This document shows, piece by piece, positions 33,912-42,986 of a DNA stretch of 64,000 nucleotides; positions within the stretch are counted from its first letter, which is position 1, and the number at the start of each line of letters is the position of its first letter. Under the pieces are notes generated by a model. That model saw nothing but the letters and a program-made list of their open reading frames with translations, was not told where the DNA came from and did not search any database. Made by a program: the position numbers and the translations under genes. Location: NCBI RefSeq assembly GCF_001483965.1, contig NZ_CP010796.1, positions 1,240,001-1,304,000 of the forward strand. Direction: 5' to 3'. This DNA comes from Carnobacterium sp. CP1 (lineage in GTDB: Bacteria; Bacillota; Bacilli; Lactobacillales; Carnobacteriaceae).

Positions 33912-36587
33912 TCAGCCTTTTTTGTGAACAGCACGCAATCCTATTTTGATAATTTCTACTATTGGAATGATGGAAAATGAAGCGCCCAATACCAGCAACC
34001 ATTGTTGTAAGTCCAAATGGCTAACTTTAAAGGCATCGTTTAGACCTGGTACCAGCACTACAACTGCCAGCAATGCTCCAGAAACAAGAATCGCTAAATT
34101 AAACATTTTATTTTTGAAAAATCCGACTGTGAAAAGAGATTTCTCAACGGATTTAACGTTAAAGGCATGGAACAACTGCAGCAAGCCTAGTGTAATAAAA
34201 GCCATCGTCAAAGCATCGCTATGAATCAGTTCGTTGTTTCCAACGTGTACAGGGTTATGCGTTGCCCACCAGTAAACGAACAACGTGATTCCACCTTCCA
34301 GAATCCCTTGATAAATGATACTGCTCAGTACACCATTTGAAAAGAACGTCGCTTTTTTGCCGCGTGGCGGTTGCTTCATACTGTCTGCTTCTGCCGGCTC
34401 TAATCCCAAAGCAATTGCCGGGAAAGTGTCTGTTACTAAGTTGATCCATAAAATATGGACAGGAGCTAAAATACTCCAGCCAAGAAGTGTCGCAATGAAC
34501 AGTGTCAATACTTCGCCTAAATTCGCAGATAATAGATATTGGATCGATTTTTGGATGTTCGAGAAGACTTTCCGTCCTTCTTCCACGGCTACAACAATTG
34601 TTGAAAAGTTATCATCGGCTAAAACCATGTCACTGGCGCCTTTAGATACTTCTGTTCCCGTTATCCCCATACCAATTCCGATATCTGCTGTTTTCAATGC
34701 AGGTGCATCATTAACACCATCACCAGTCATGGCAACGATTTTCCCTGCTTTTTGCCATGCTTTAACGATCCGTACTTTGTGTTGCGGAGATACTCGAGCA
34801 TAAACTGAATAATCTTTTACTCTAGTAGCAAAATCGGCATCGCTGATTTCATCTAATTCAGCTCCTGTGATAACACCGTCTTTTTGCTGCTCTTCTAAAA
34901 TTCCTAATCTCTTCGCAATAGCTTCGGCCGTATCGCGGTGATCTCCGGTGATCATGATCGGCCGGATTCCAGCTTCGCGTGCCACGCGAACAGCATCTTT
35001 CGCTTCTTCACGTTCTGGATCAATCATTCCCGTCATACCAGCATATACCAACTCTTGTTCCAATCCTGCTGAACTGATGTCCGTCGGCATGTTATCGACT
35101 ACTTTGTAAGCCATCGACAATACGCGCAATGCTTGTGTCGCTAAATCATGATTCATATCCAAAATGGCTTGTTTTGTTTCTTCATCTAATGGCTCAATTG
35201 TGCCATTTCGGTCAATTTGCGTACACCGTTTTAACAATTCATCAGGAGCGCCTTTGGCAGCTATCAAAAATTTTCCGTCTTCTTGTTTGTGAACAGTAGA
35301 CATCAATTTCCGCTCAGAATCAAAAGGAACTTCTGCCACTCGAGGTTCTTTTTTGAGCGCTGCAACAACATCTACTCCTTTATTAAGTGCAAATTGGATC
35401 AAAGCCGTCTCTGTTGGATCTCCGATCAATGTTCCATCTCCAGAGATTTGAGTATCATTTGCGTAAACCATTGACCGTAAGACAGGCGTTTGCATATCTA
35501 TCGGTTCTTCATTATCTTGGATCTGCCCATTGAAATACATCTTTTCAACAGTCATTTTATTCATTGTGAGCGTTCCAGTTTTATCAGAACAAATGATATC
35601 GGTACTGCCCAGCGTTTCAACTGCTGGTAATTTACGTACCAAAGCTTTTCGTTTTGCCATTTTCTGTGTACCTAAAGCTAATATAATGGTTACAATAGCT
35701 GGCAACCCTTCCGGAATAGCGGCAACCGCTAAAGAGATAGACGTCAGCAGCATATCTAACCACTCTCGGCCATTCAACATTCCGACTACAAACATTACAA
35801 CAGCAATGACCAAAATAGCCACTGTTAAATATTTTCCTAAACGATTCAAATTATTTTGCAAGGGCGTCATGGTCTCTTCCGTTGAAGCCAGCATCTCTGC
35901 GATGTGCCCTACTTCTGTGCTCATTCCGGTTCCAACGACGATCCCTTCGCCACGACCATACGTAACATTGCTGTTCATAAAGGCCATATTCGTTCGATCG
36001 CCAATCCCTGCTTTGACGTCTTCAAGGATCGTAAGTTCTTTATCAACTGGAACAGATTCTCCGGTCAGTCCTGCTTCTTCTATCTGCAACGAAGCAATTT
36101 CAATCAACCGCAAATCAGCCGGAACAATATTCCCAGCTTCTAATAAAACAATGTCTCCCGGAACCAATTGATCGCTTTTTAGTGAGACAACTGTTCCGTC
36201 TCGCCTAACTTTTGCTTCAGGAGAAGACATTTCTCTCAAAGCATTGATAGCTTCTTCAGCTTTTGCTTCTTGAACTACCCCTAGAACAGCATTTAAAATA
36301 ACAACAACTAAAATAATGACTGCATCAGATATGTCTCCAAAAACACCTGATACTACTGCTGCAACGAGTAAAACGATAATCATGAAGTCTTTGAATTGAT
36401 CCAAGAATTTCATTAGCAAACTCTTGGTTTTCCCCTCGTCTAATTGATTGGGACCATACTCTGCTATTCTTTTTTCTGCTTCTTGACTGGTCAGGCCTTC
36501 TTCAGAAGTCTGCATCTGTTTTAAGACAGCGGCTTCATCTTGGGTAAAAAACGGTTCTTTTACTTGTTCTTTTTTCTCGTTATCCAT
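33912..36587 (-). CDS. P2-type Ca2+-translocating P-type ATPase
   Basis: 891 residues with about ten membrane helices. It has actuator TGES (EEAGLTGESVPVDKE), phosphorylation motif ICSDKTGTLTMNKM, KGAPDELL in the nucleotide domain, hinge GDGVNDAPALK, and M4 AAIPEGLPAIVTI with the Ca2+-site PEGLP. M6 has NLVTDTFPAIALG (N-x-x-x-D). These fit a SERCA-like calcium pump of the Listeria LMCA1 type rather than a Na+ or H+ pump. It exports Ca2+ from the cytosol. Single gene. Confidence 0.9.
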   Translation of the reverse strand: MDNEKKEQVKEPFFTQDEAAVLKQMQTSEEGLTSQEAEKRIAEYGPNQLDEGKTKSLLMKFLDQFKDFMIIVLLVAAVVSGVFGDISDAVIILVVVILNAVLGVVQEAKAEEAINALREMSSPEAKVRRDGTVVSLKSDQLVPGDIVLLEAGNIVPADLRLIEIASLQIEEAGLTGESVPVDKELTILEDVKAGIGDRTNMAFMNSNVTYGRGEGIVVGTGMSTEVGHIAEMLASTEETMTPLQNNLNRLGKYLTVAILVIAVVMFVVGMLNGREWLDMLLTSISLAVAAIPEGLPAIVTIILALGTQKMAKRKALVRKLPAVETLGSTDIICSDKTGTLTMNKMTVEKMYFNGQIQDNEEPIDMQTPVLRSMVYANDTQISGDGTLIGDPTETALIQFALNKGVDVVAALKKEPRVAEVPFDSERKLMSTVHKQEDGKFLIAAKGAPDELLKRCTQIDRNGTIEPLDEETKQAILDMNHDLATQALRVLSMAYKVVDNMPTDISSAGLEQELVYAGMTGMIDPEREEAKDAVRVAREAGIRPIMITGDHRDTAEAIAKRLGILEEQQKDGVITGAELDEISDADFATRVKDYSVYARVSPQHKVRIVKAWQKAGKIVAMTGDGVNDAPALKTADIGIGMGITGTEVSKGASDMVLADDNFSTIVVAVEEGRKVFSNIQKSIQYLLSANLGEVLTLFIATLLGWSILAPVHILWINLVTDTFPAIALGLEPAEADSMKQPPRGKKATFFSNGVLSSIIYQGILEGGITLFVYWWATHNPVHVGNNELIHSDALTMAFITLGLLQLFHAFNVKSVEKSLFTVGFFKNKMFNLAILVSGALLAVVVLVPGLNDAFKVSHLDLQQWLLVLGASFSIIPIVEIIKIGLRAVHKKG

Positions 36588-36814
36588 GACTGCTTCCTTC
36601 CCTTCCTAGTAAATAAGTACAAAACATAAATTAAAAAGCTTTCTTTCCGCCGTAAATAAAATAAGCCGAATAGAACTTATTTTTATCTGTAGGCGTTCAC
36701 AAGACTTATTAAGTTGATTATATCTTTCTCGTTTCAGCAAAGCAAAGGATTCGATAGTCTGAAAAATCGATTTGTTAAAATAAGCTCATTTCATTAAATA
36801 GATTCAATCATCTT

Positions 36815-37156
36815 TTAGTACAGTTGATCTTCGTTCTTTTCTTCAAATCTTACGGGGCAATAGCGGTAAATGGTTAAATCGACTTTCCCTTGAGCATTTG
36901 TTTCAACTCCTTCGGCCATTAATTTTTCCCTTTGAGTGAACCGTCCTTCTTCATCTGTTAAACCAATCTCGCCTTTAGCGTTAATAACTCGATGCCAAGG
37001 CAAATGATGATTTTTGCTCATGGAATGCAGAATACGCACAACTTGCCGTGCGCCTCGCGGATTTCCAGCTAAAGCAGCAACTTGACCGTAAGTCATGACT
37101 TTGCCAGCAGGAATTTGTTTTAGCACGTTGATGGTCTTCTCAGTAAATGGTGTCAT
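36815..37156 (-). CDS. Alkyltransferase-like (ATL/MGMT-family) DNA-binding protein
   Basis: 113 residues, the C-terminal domain of O6-alkylguanine-DNA alkyltransferases alone. The helix-turn-helix and GNPRGARQVVRILHS arginine-finger region are intact. The active-site PCHR is PWHR here, so the alkyl-accepting Cys is replaced by Trp. Such ATL proteins bind alkylated bases without repairing them and recruit nucleotide-excision repair. AAGGAA precedes the ATG. Confidence 0.87.
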   Translation of the reverse strand: MTPFTEKTINVLKQIPAGKVMTYGQVAALAGNPRGARQVVRILHSMSKNHHLPWHRVINAKGEIGLTDEEGRFTQREKLMAEGVETNAQGKVDLTIYRYCPVRFEEKNEDQLY

Positions 37157-37192
37157 AGTATTCCTTCTTTCTTGTACTTATTCTAATGAACA

Positions 37193-37230
37193 AAAAAATT
37201 CTCTATACCATCTAGTATAGAGAATTTTTT
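37193..37230 (-). terminator. Terminator of the purine permease gene
   Basis: A perfect 16-bp stem, 37193-37208 with 37215-37230, has A-run and T-run ends, so it could work both ways. It lies 14 bases after the permease stop and upstream of the alkyltransferase-like gene. Confidence 0.85.
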
Positions 37231-37244
37231 ATCTTTTTCAGCTT

Positions 37245-38708
37245 TTAAATAAACGCAAGTACAATAAAGTTTAAAATGAAAAGCCCTGTCGAAACCCATA
37301 AAACCGGATGAATCTCATTGGTTTTCTTTTTAGCTACTTTAACGATGACGAAAAAGATAAAACCAGCAGCAATTCCATAAGAAATGCTATACGCTAATCC
37401 CATAAAAATAGACGTGAAAAAGGCTGGGATAGCTTCTTCTAAATCGTCCCATTGAATTTCTAAAAAGGACGACATCATCATTACTCCCACAATAATCAAT
37501 GAAGGTGCTGTAGCTTGAACAGGAACAATAGCAATCAAAGAAGAAAATAAACTGGCCAACAAGAAAAGAATAGCTACCACTACACTGGTCAGCCCTGTTC
37601 TTCCTCCTGCACCGATTCCAGCAGCACTTTCGACAAACGTCGTGGTATTAGACGTTCCAAAAATAGCGCCAACAGACGTAGCAATCGCATCTGCAAATAA
37701 GGCTTTATCCATTTTCGATTTGATTCCAGAACTATTGTCCAAAGCTGCTTCATCTTCGGCAGTGAAGATACCTGTTTTGCGGCCTGTGCCAATAAAGGTC
37801 CCAATAGTATCGAAAATATCAGATAAACTAAAGGCAAAGATCGTCATTAATACTAGCGGCAAACGAGATGCATCTGAAAATAACGAGATCATTCCTTGAG
37901 AACCTAATGCAGCTCCAAATGTTACACGCAACTCTGAGATAGCATGGCCTAATGAATTTTCTGGATTTGAGATGACAGACAAATCAACAATGCCCATCGG
38001 AATTCCAATGATCGTTGTGGCGATAATGCCGATAAGAACCGCTCCTCGTACATTTAATACCACCAATATGACTGTGATAATCAAACCAATCAAAGCAAGT
38101 AAAGCACCGCTGCTTGTAAAATCAACTAATCCCGGAATAATCCCACCATCTGTTAGTACACTATTTATTCCACTGTCATAATTCGCAGCACTTGGATCAA
38201 ACGGCGCATTATTGATAGCTTGAATATTGGCTGTTTCAGAAGTGAATTGCAAAAAACCTGCATTCTTGATCCCGATATAAGCAACAAAAACGCCGATCCC
38301 GCCTCCAATAGCGTGTTGAATGAGTTCTGGAATCGATTTAATAATCATTTTACGGATTTTGGTTACGGTAATGAAAATATTAAAAATCCCGCATAGGAAA
38401 ACCATCGCCAAAGCTTCTTGCCAAGTAAAACCTAAAGCGAAAACAACTGTATAAGTAAAGAAGGCATTTAGTCCCATACCCGGTGCTTGTGCATAGGGCA
38501 CATTAGCGAATAAGCCCATCACCAACGTCCCGATAGCTGAAGCAATAAGTGTGGCCAAAAAGACTGCTTGCGAAGGCATGCCGGTCAAAGATAAAATTGC
38601 TGGATTGACAAAAATGATGTAAGACATGGCAAAAAAGGTCGTTATCCCTGCCATGACCTCTGTTGAAACGGTTGTCCCATGTTCTTTTAATTTGAAAAAA
38701 TTTTCCAT
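37245..38708 (-). CDS. pbuG: Guanine/hypoxanthine permease (AzgA/PbuG-like)
   Basis: About 487 residues with 12-13 membrane helices. It opens with the AzgA-class signature STEVMAGITTFFAMSYI and has NAFFTYTVVF and ATSVGAIFGTSNTTTFVESAAG. The ATG at 38708 was chosen over an in-frame GTG at 38723 because GGGGA is 8 bases upstream of it. A guanine-class riboswitch upstream supports hypoxanthine and/or guanine as substrate and predicts shut-off when guanine is plentiful. Confidence 0.9.
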   Translation of the reverse strand: MENFFKLKEHGTTVSTEVMAGITTFFAMSYIIFVNPAILSLTGMPSQAVFLATLIASAIGTLVMGLFANVPYAQAPGMGLNAFFTYTVVFALGFTWQEALAMVFLCGIFNIFITVTKIRKMIIKSIPELIQHAIGGGIGVFVAYIGIKNAGFLQFTSETANIQAINNAPFDPSAANYDSGINSVLTDGGIIPGLVDFTSSGALLALIGLIITVILVVLNVRGAVLIGIIATTIIGIPMGIVDLSVISNPENSLGHAISELRVTFGAALGSQGMISLFSDASRLPLVLMTIFAFSLSDIFDTIGTFIGTGRKTGIFTAEDEAALDNSSGIKSKMDKALFADAIATSVGAIFGTSNTTTFVESAAGIGAGGRTGLTSVVVAILFLLASLFSSLIAIVPVQATAPSLIIVGVMMMSSFLEIQWDDLEEAIPAFFTSIFMGLAYSISYGIAAGFIFFVIVKVAKKKTNEIHPVLWVSTGLFILNFIVLAFI

Positions 38709-38854
38709 CTTTTTATTCCCCACCCTGATAGTATTTGCAAAGAAATACAGGAACTTTTCCTTCTTTTATCTATATATACTAAGTTTCATGGGGCTTTATT
38801 TATTCTACTAGTATGAGTTGTTTTAAATAAATGCAATTACATTGTTTTTCAAGC

Positions 38855-38893
38855 AAAAAAAACGGATGATGCAACTCGTTGTCATCATTCGCC
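38855..38893 (-). terminator. Riboswitch-controlled terminator upstream of pbuG
   Basis: On the minus strand a hairpin (38893-38863; ATGATG/CATCAT arms plus CAA/TTG) is followed by eight T (38862-38855). It lies between the purine aptamer and pbuG, as expected for transcription attenuation. Confidence 0.8.
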
Positions 38894-38924
38894 TATTTAT
38901 GGACAAGTCAAAAAACTCATCTCA

Positions 38925-38990
38925 CTAATAGTCGAACGTTTTACGGTGTCCGGTAGAAACTTAAAGCCCATATCGCTTAGATTATATTAG
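38925..38990 (-). promoter_or_regulatory. Guanine-class purine riboswitch aptamer
   Basis: The minus strand has P1 arms CTAATA/TATTAG. Conserved joining segments are ATAATC, GATATGG, GTTTCTACC and GACTAT. The specificity base in GACTAT is C, which marks the guanine/hypoxanthine class; adenine members have U there. The loop-loop bases TATGGGCTTTAAGTT and CCGGACACCGTAAA fit P2 and P3. Confidence 0.92.
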
Positions 38991-39012
38991 ATTGTATTTA
39001 TTTGTCTTCATC

Positions 39013-39041
39013 AGTATAAATGAGACTTTTTACAAACACAA
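39013..39041 (-). promoter_or_regulatory. Promoter of the pbuG transcript
   Basis: TTGTGT (39041-39036), a 17-base spacer and TATACT (39018-39013) lie about 23 bases upstream of the aptamer. Confidence 0.65.
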
Positions 39042-39172
39042 GTTAAATATAGATATTAGCATAAAAACATGAATAATTGTTCGTGTTTACCAGATTCATT
39101 CTTGAATTCGATCGCTTTCCTCTGATTATTTGGTAAACTAATAATAATACTTAAATTGAAAGCAGGTGAAAA

Positions 39173-39619
39173 ATGTTTATTATCCCTAGCGGCAAACCCA
39201 AAATATGGGATAAAGTACCGGATGCGGGTGCCGTTTCAGCAAAAACGGCTTATACAGGAACTTTCCACAAACTTTGCACAGATTACGCCACAACGTTTGG
39301 TCCTAATTATCTGATTCTTTCACCTTATTACGGTTTTTTAAGACCCGATGATCTTGTTTCACACTCTTACGATGTTCGATTTACCGTAAAAGGCGTCGGT
39401 CCAGATACGATACCAGTGAGCAAGCTGAAGGAACAGTGGATTGAACTGGCTATAGAAGAAGACGATCAAATCACTCTATTGGGCGGCAAGAAGTTCATTC
39501 ATTTAATGGATGAAATTACTGACCGTAACGTTATTTTTCCTTTGATCGGTCTTGGCGGAATCGGCCTGATGCAAAAAGCTTTGAAAGAAGCTGTTCACCA
39601 GCAGAAGCCTCTCAACTGA
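39173..39619 (+). CDS. DUF6884-like protein of unknown function
   Basis: 148 residues, soluble. It begins FIIPSGKPKIWDKVPDAG and has AYTGTFHKLCTDYA, LILSPYYGFLRPDD and a C-terminal LIGLGGIGLMQKAL. These features resemble proteins grouped as DUF6884, a recollection that needs a profile search. No enzymatic motif is certain. AAGCAGGTG provides the ribosome site before the ATG. Neighbours are a riboswitch-controlled permease on one side and the DnaA-box-like cluster on the other; neither suggests a role. Confidence 0.7.
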   Translation: MFIIPSGKPKIWDKVPDAGAVSAKTAYTGTFHKLCTDYATTFGPNYLILSPYYGFLRPDDLVSHSYDVRFTVKGVGPDTIPVSKLKEQWIELAIEEDDQITLLGGKKFIHLMDEITDRNVIFPLIGLGGIGLMQKALKEAVHQQKPLN

Positions 39620-39757
39620 TTCTATATAGAGTCTCGTCGCGGTCTTTTTTCCCTGTTTTTCGATTAAATCTATTTCAAAACTGTTTTTTACAATAATAGT
39701 TATTTTTATACAAAACTAAGCATAACATGCATTTTTTTCATCGTAAGTTGAGATAAG

Positions 39758-39892
39758 TTATCCACTAACATTTGTGGATAACTGTTTTTTTAAGCTTTTT
39801 AGTTTTTTAACATTAGCGAAAATACACTATTTTTATTTTAGTGACCGTTTAACCACAGGTTATGCACATAGTTATCAACAGTTTGTGTACAA
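39758..39892. promoter_or_regulatory. Cluster of DnaA-box-like 9-mers
   Basis: Against TTATCCACA: TTATCCACT (39758-39766, one mismatch), TGTGGATAA (39773-39781, exact on the minus strand), TTATGCACA (39860-39868, one mismatch), TTATCAACA (39872-39880, one mismatch), and TGTGTACAA (39884-39892, two mismatches on the minus strand). An AT-rich stretch lies between. No dnaA, dnaN or replication gene is nearby. The 407-base gap (39620-40026) otherwise holds only the promoter area of the next gene. Confidence 0.6.
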
Positions 39893-40026
39893 CTATTGGT
39901 TTTCTATTTTTATACACAATGAATCGACTCATCTGCCCTGTTTTTTGCACTATTCGTTTTATTTTTTCTTTCTTCTCAATACCTGTATACTAAACGTACA
40001 GAAAGAAAACAGGAGGTGGAATAGAG

Positions 40027-40257
40027 ATGGAATGGAATCAAATCCCAGGATACGATCAATTAGACGAAGATCAAATTGAACGGCTCAGTCTAGTATATGC
40101 ACGCCATATGGATACGTTAGATGATCCCGCTGCATATGCTAAAGAAAACATTCTCGAAATCAAACGCAATCAAGAGCAACATTCACTGGCTCTTTATTTT
40201 AAAAATGGCGATGTAATCAACTATACCCCTGAAGGAGAATGGTTTAAATCTGTTTGA
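40027..40257 (+). CDS. Small conserved-looking protein of unknown function
   Basis: 76 residues with no signal or membrane segment. The first two thirds are acidic and helical (IPGYDQLDEDQIERLSLVY, then NILEIKRNQEQHSLALYF), and the end is FKNGDVINYTPEGEWF. A strong AGGAGG lies 8 bases before the ATG, and TATACT at 39987-39992 may be its -10. I do not recognise the family. Good translation signals and codon use support a real gene. Confidence 0.7.
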   Translation: MEWNQIPGYDQLDEDQIERLSLVYARHMDTLDDPAAYAKENILEIKRNQEQHSLALYFKNGDVINYTPEGEWFKSV

Positions 40258-40402
40258 TCCACTTTGTTTGAATACCTTATAATGCAAACAGAAGCTGTTG
40301 CGGAAAAAAGAATCAGACAGGCACTTAATGCTCTTTTTTAAACAATGAGAGACAAGCGCTCTGATTTATATAAGAAGCTGATCCCAAAAGCTATAAATAG
40401 TA

Positions 40403-40451
40403 AAAAAACGTAGAAAGCTACCAAATGATTTTGGGGCTTTCTACGTTTTTT
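40403..40451. terminator. Terminator between the small protein gene and gor
   Basis: A 16-bp stem AAAAAACGTAGAAAGC (40403-40418) with GCTTTCTACGTTTTTT (40436-40451) is extended by an inner CCAAA/TTTTGG pairing. It can serve both converging genes. Confidence 0.8.
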
Positions 40452-40470
40452 CTAAATAATTGACTCTTTT

Positions 40471-40621
40471 GAGAGCATCTCTTTTTAATTAAGTTACGTT
40501 CTCCGCATCTTGGTTAATTGAGCTGCGTGCCAAAATAGATAATCTTTCAGGAAATGGAACATTTCCATCAAAATTCCTAATTTTGAATCGATGCTCTCTT
40601 GCTGCACTCCGCATCTTGTTA
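40471..40621. repeat. Inverted and direct repeats downstream of gor
   Basis: GAGAGCATC (40471-40479) is inverted as GATGCTCTC (40590-40598). CTCCGCATCTTG occurs at 40501-40512 and again at 40608-40619, the second copy touching the gor stop codon. A GGAAATG/CATTTCC hairpin (40550-40566) lies inside. The remainder of the 361-base gap has only the terminator. Confidence 0.45.
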
Positions 40622-41968
40622 TCTCATGGTTACGAATTCTTCTGCTCCTGTTGGGTGAATAGCTACGGTGTCATCAAAGTCAGCTTTAGTCGCCCCCATT
40701 TTAATCGCTACTGCAAAGCCTTGCAGCATTTCGTCCATGCCGGATCCCATTCCATGCAAGCCGACAACTTTTTCTTCCGGTCCGCAACAAACCAGCTTCA
40801 TATAAGTCTTTTGCCGATTTTCAGTAATAGAACTGTGCATGGCTGTAAAACGCGTTTCATATGTTTTAATTTGCGCTTTGCCGTATACATCGACCGCTTG
40901 TTCTTCCGTCATTCCAACTGTTCCAATTGGCGGATGGGTGAAGACAACTGTTGGAACATTATTGTAATCTAAGTGTTCCATTGGTTTATTGTTAAATAAA
41001 CGCTCCGATAAGCGCCGTCCAGCTGCAATTGCAACAGGTGTCAATTCAATATGCCCGGTGACATCGCCGACAGCGTATATGCCTTTGACAGAAGTGTTTT
41101 GGAATTCATCTACTTTGATATAGCCTCCATCATTCACTGCTACATCCGTTGCTGCCAAATTCAAACTGTCTGTGTTTGGTTCCCGGCCGATTGCCCAAAT
41201 AACAGCATCGGTTTCGTGCGCTGTTCCATCTTTCAAGTAAAGCGTCAAGCTGCCGTCTTCGTTTTTTTCAACTTTTTCAGGGACCGCATACGTATGCAAT
41301 GTTGCACCTTCGCGTTCCATTGTTTCAACTAGTCCTTCCACAATGATAGAATCAAAGTTTCGTAAAGGAGCATGTTGGCGGACGAATAAGTGTGTGTCGG
41401 AACCTAGTCCATGCAAAACACCTGCTAATTCTACCGCGATATAACCGGCTCCAACGACGGCTGTCCGTTTCGGCAACTCCGTCATTTCAAAGAAGCCATC
41501 TGAATCCAATCCATATTCAGCACCCGGGATATCTGGAAAGACCGGTTTTCCGCCGGTAGCAATCAAAATATGATCGGCTGTATATTGTTCACCATTAACT
41601 TCAACAGTTTTATTGTCTACAAACTTAGCATATCCATGGATGAGATCCACTTCATTACTAGCTAAGCCGTTTTGATAGCTGCCATGCAGCCGTTCAATAA
41701 ATGTTTCTCTATTTTCAACTAATTTGGCGAAATTCAAATTTTTTGAAGGAATGTCAATGCCGTAACCTGACGCGTATAAGTTCATTTCATCCATCATTTG
41801 CGCTCCGTGCCACATGATTTTTTTAGGAACACACCCTACATTCACACATGTGCCTCCGATAGCATTTCCTTCTATCAAAGCTCCTTTAGCTCCATGCATT
41901 CCCGCACGGTTAATAGAAGCGATTCCGCCGCTCCCGCCGCCGATAGCTATATAATCATACTGTTTCAC
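40619..41968 (-). CDS. gor: Glutathione-disulfide reductase
   Basis: 449 residues of the pyridine-nucleotide disulfide oxidoreductase family. It has FAD-binding [13 protein letters not shown], the redox-active CVNVGC in [18 protein letters not shown]-binding [15 protein letters not shown], a second FAD motif IYAVGDVTG and a C-terminal dimer interface ending [14 protein letters not shown] with the catalytic His-Glu pair. It reduces GSSG with NADPH. A GTG start at 41968 is chosen: GGAG lies 8 bases upstream, and the length then equals the family norm. A TTG eight codons earlier lacks a ribosome site. Trypanothione- or mercury-reductase variants are less likely. Confidence 0.92.
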   Translation of the reverse strand: MKQYDYIAIGGGSGGIASINRAGMHGAKGALIEGNAIGGTCVNVGCVPKKIMWHGAQMMDEMNLYASGYGIDIPSKNLNFAKLVENRETFIERLHGSYQNGLASNEVDLIHGYAKFVDNKTVEVNGEQYTADHILIATGGKPVFPDIPGAEYGLDSDGFFEMTELPKRTAVVGAGYIAVELAGVLHGLGSDTHLFVRQHAPLRNFDSIIVEGLVETMEREGATLHTYAVPEKVEKNEDGSLTLYLKDGTAHETDAVIWAIGREPNTDSLNLAATDVAVNDGGYIKVDEFQNTSVKGIYAVGDVTGHIELTPVAIAAGRRLSERLFNNKPMEHLDYNNVPTVVFTHPPIGTVGMTEEQAVDVYGKAQIKTYETRFTAMHSSITENRQKTYMKLVCCGPEEKVVGLHGMGSGMDEMLQGFAVAIKMGATKADFDDTVAIHPTGAEEFVTMR

Positions 41969-42126
41969 TATTCCATCTCCTACTTTCTCCAAATTACTTA
42001 TTTAAGTATAGTTAATATTCTCCTAAAAAGAAAGCGGAAGGTGCTCGCTTTACTTGAATTTAATGGCCGTTTCATAAAAAAAGAAAAAATCTCTGACTCT
42101 TCTGGGGTTTTCACCGGAAGTTCAAG

Positions 42127-42732
42127 TTACTCTGAATACCTGCGGACCGGAACTTTCCAGTCATAGAGATAAGATAACACTCGCAATACCGTAAAAACGA
42201 TAAACAACAAATACAAATGCCATGTTTCCGTCGCCCATCCCATTCCGATAATCAAACCGATCAGACACACCCATAAGCCGTAAACCACTTCTCCTAATAC
42301 AATCGGCTGCCTTTGCGAAAGCAAGTCTCGCATAACTCCACCACCAGTAGCTGTTAATAACGCAGAGACGACCACAGCACTTACCGGCAAATCTAATTTT
42401 ACAGCAACCGTTGCACCATGGATTGAAAAAGCTATTAAACCAACAGCATCTAAAAAATTGCCCCATAGTTCTCTGCTTGCTAGAAAAGGTTTAGGAAACA
42501 GTAAAATCAAGGTGATGGCAATAACAGCACTATAAAAAAGCGACCCTTGTTTCCACAATTCATAATCTGGGGCATCAATCAATGTATTCCGGATAGCTCC
42601 GCCGCCAAAAGCCGTTAAGATCCCAAATAAATAAACGCCAAATAAATCATATTTTTTCTCCATAGCAATCAATCCGCCTTGCAGTGCGAATGAAATGGTA
42701 CCAATAATTAAAAAAACTTCCCACGTTCCCAT
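42127..42732 (-). CDS. TRIC-family (UPF0126) cation channel protein
   Basis: 201 residues made of two repeats of three helices plus a seventh. Each repeat carries the family loop: GILTAFGGGAIRNTLI and LTATGGGVMRDLL. Prokaryotic TRIC proteins form trimeric K+/cation channels; some relatives were earlier suggested as glycine carriers. The ATG at 42732 is preferred because GGAG lies 9 bases upstream; the earlier ATG at 42747 has none. It stands alone, divergent from the chromate-transporter pair. Confidence 0.87.
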   Translation of the reverse strand: MGTWEVFLIIGTISFALQGGLIAMEKKYDLFGVYLFGILTAFGGGAIRNTLIDAPDYELWKQGSLFYSAVIAITLILLFPKPFLASRELWGNFLDAVGLIAFSIHGATVAVKLDLPVSAVVVSALLTATGGGVMRDLLSQRQPIVLGEVVYGLWVCLIGLIIGMGWATETWHLYLLFIVFTVLRVLSYLYDWKVPVRRYSE

Positions 42733-42986
42733 GTTTCCACTCTCCATTCTAATTATCAGTCGTATAATTACCCTAAGTTCTCAATTTAGTTGATTTATCT
42801 CATCCTCTATCTCTTCATTATTAAGCAGCCGCTTTTTTTTTGCAAATCAGATACCTTATTTGTAACCAAAAGACCCTTGCCAAAAGGGATTTTATTCTAA
42901 AAACAGCAAATCTCTCTTAGTCGGCAGATTTTTAAGGTATACTGGAAACAAGAAAATAAGTAAACATCAACTGGAGGAGGATTTTC

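Noticed and set aside
39758-39892. Chromosomal or plasmid replication origin
   Set aside because: DnaA-like boxes are present but no dnaA, dnaN, rep gene or iteron array lies in the window.
39774-40079. 101-codon plus-strand open frame
   Set aside because: It covers the DnaA-box-like cluster and overlaps the better-supported small gene at 40027 in another frame.
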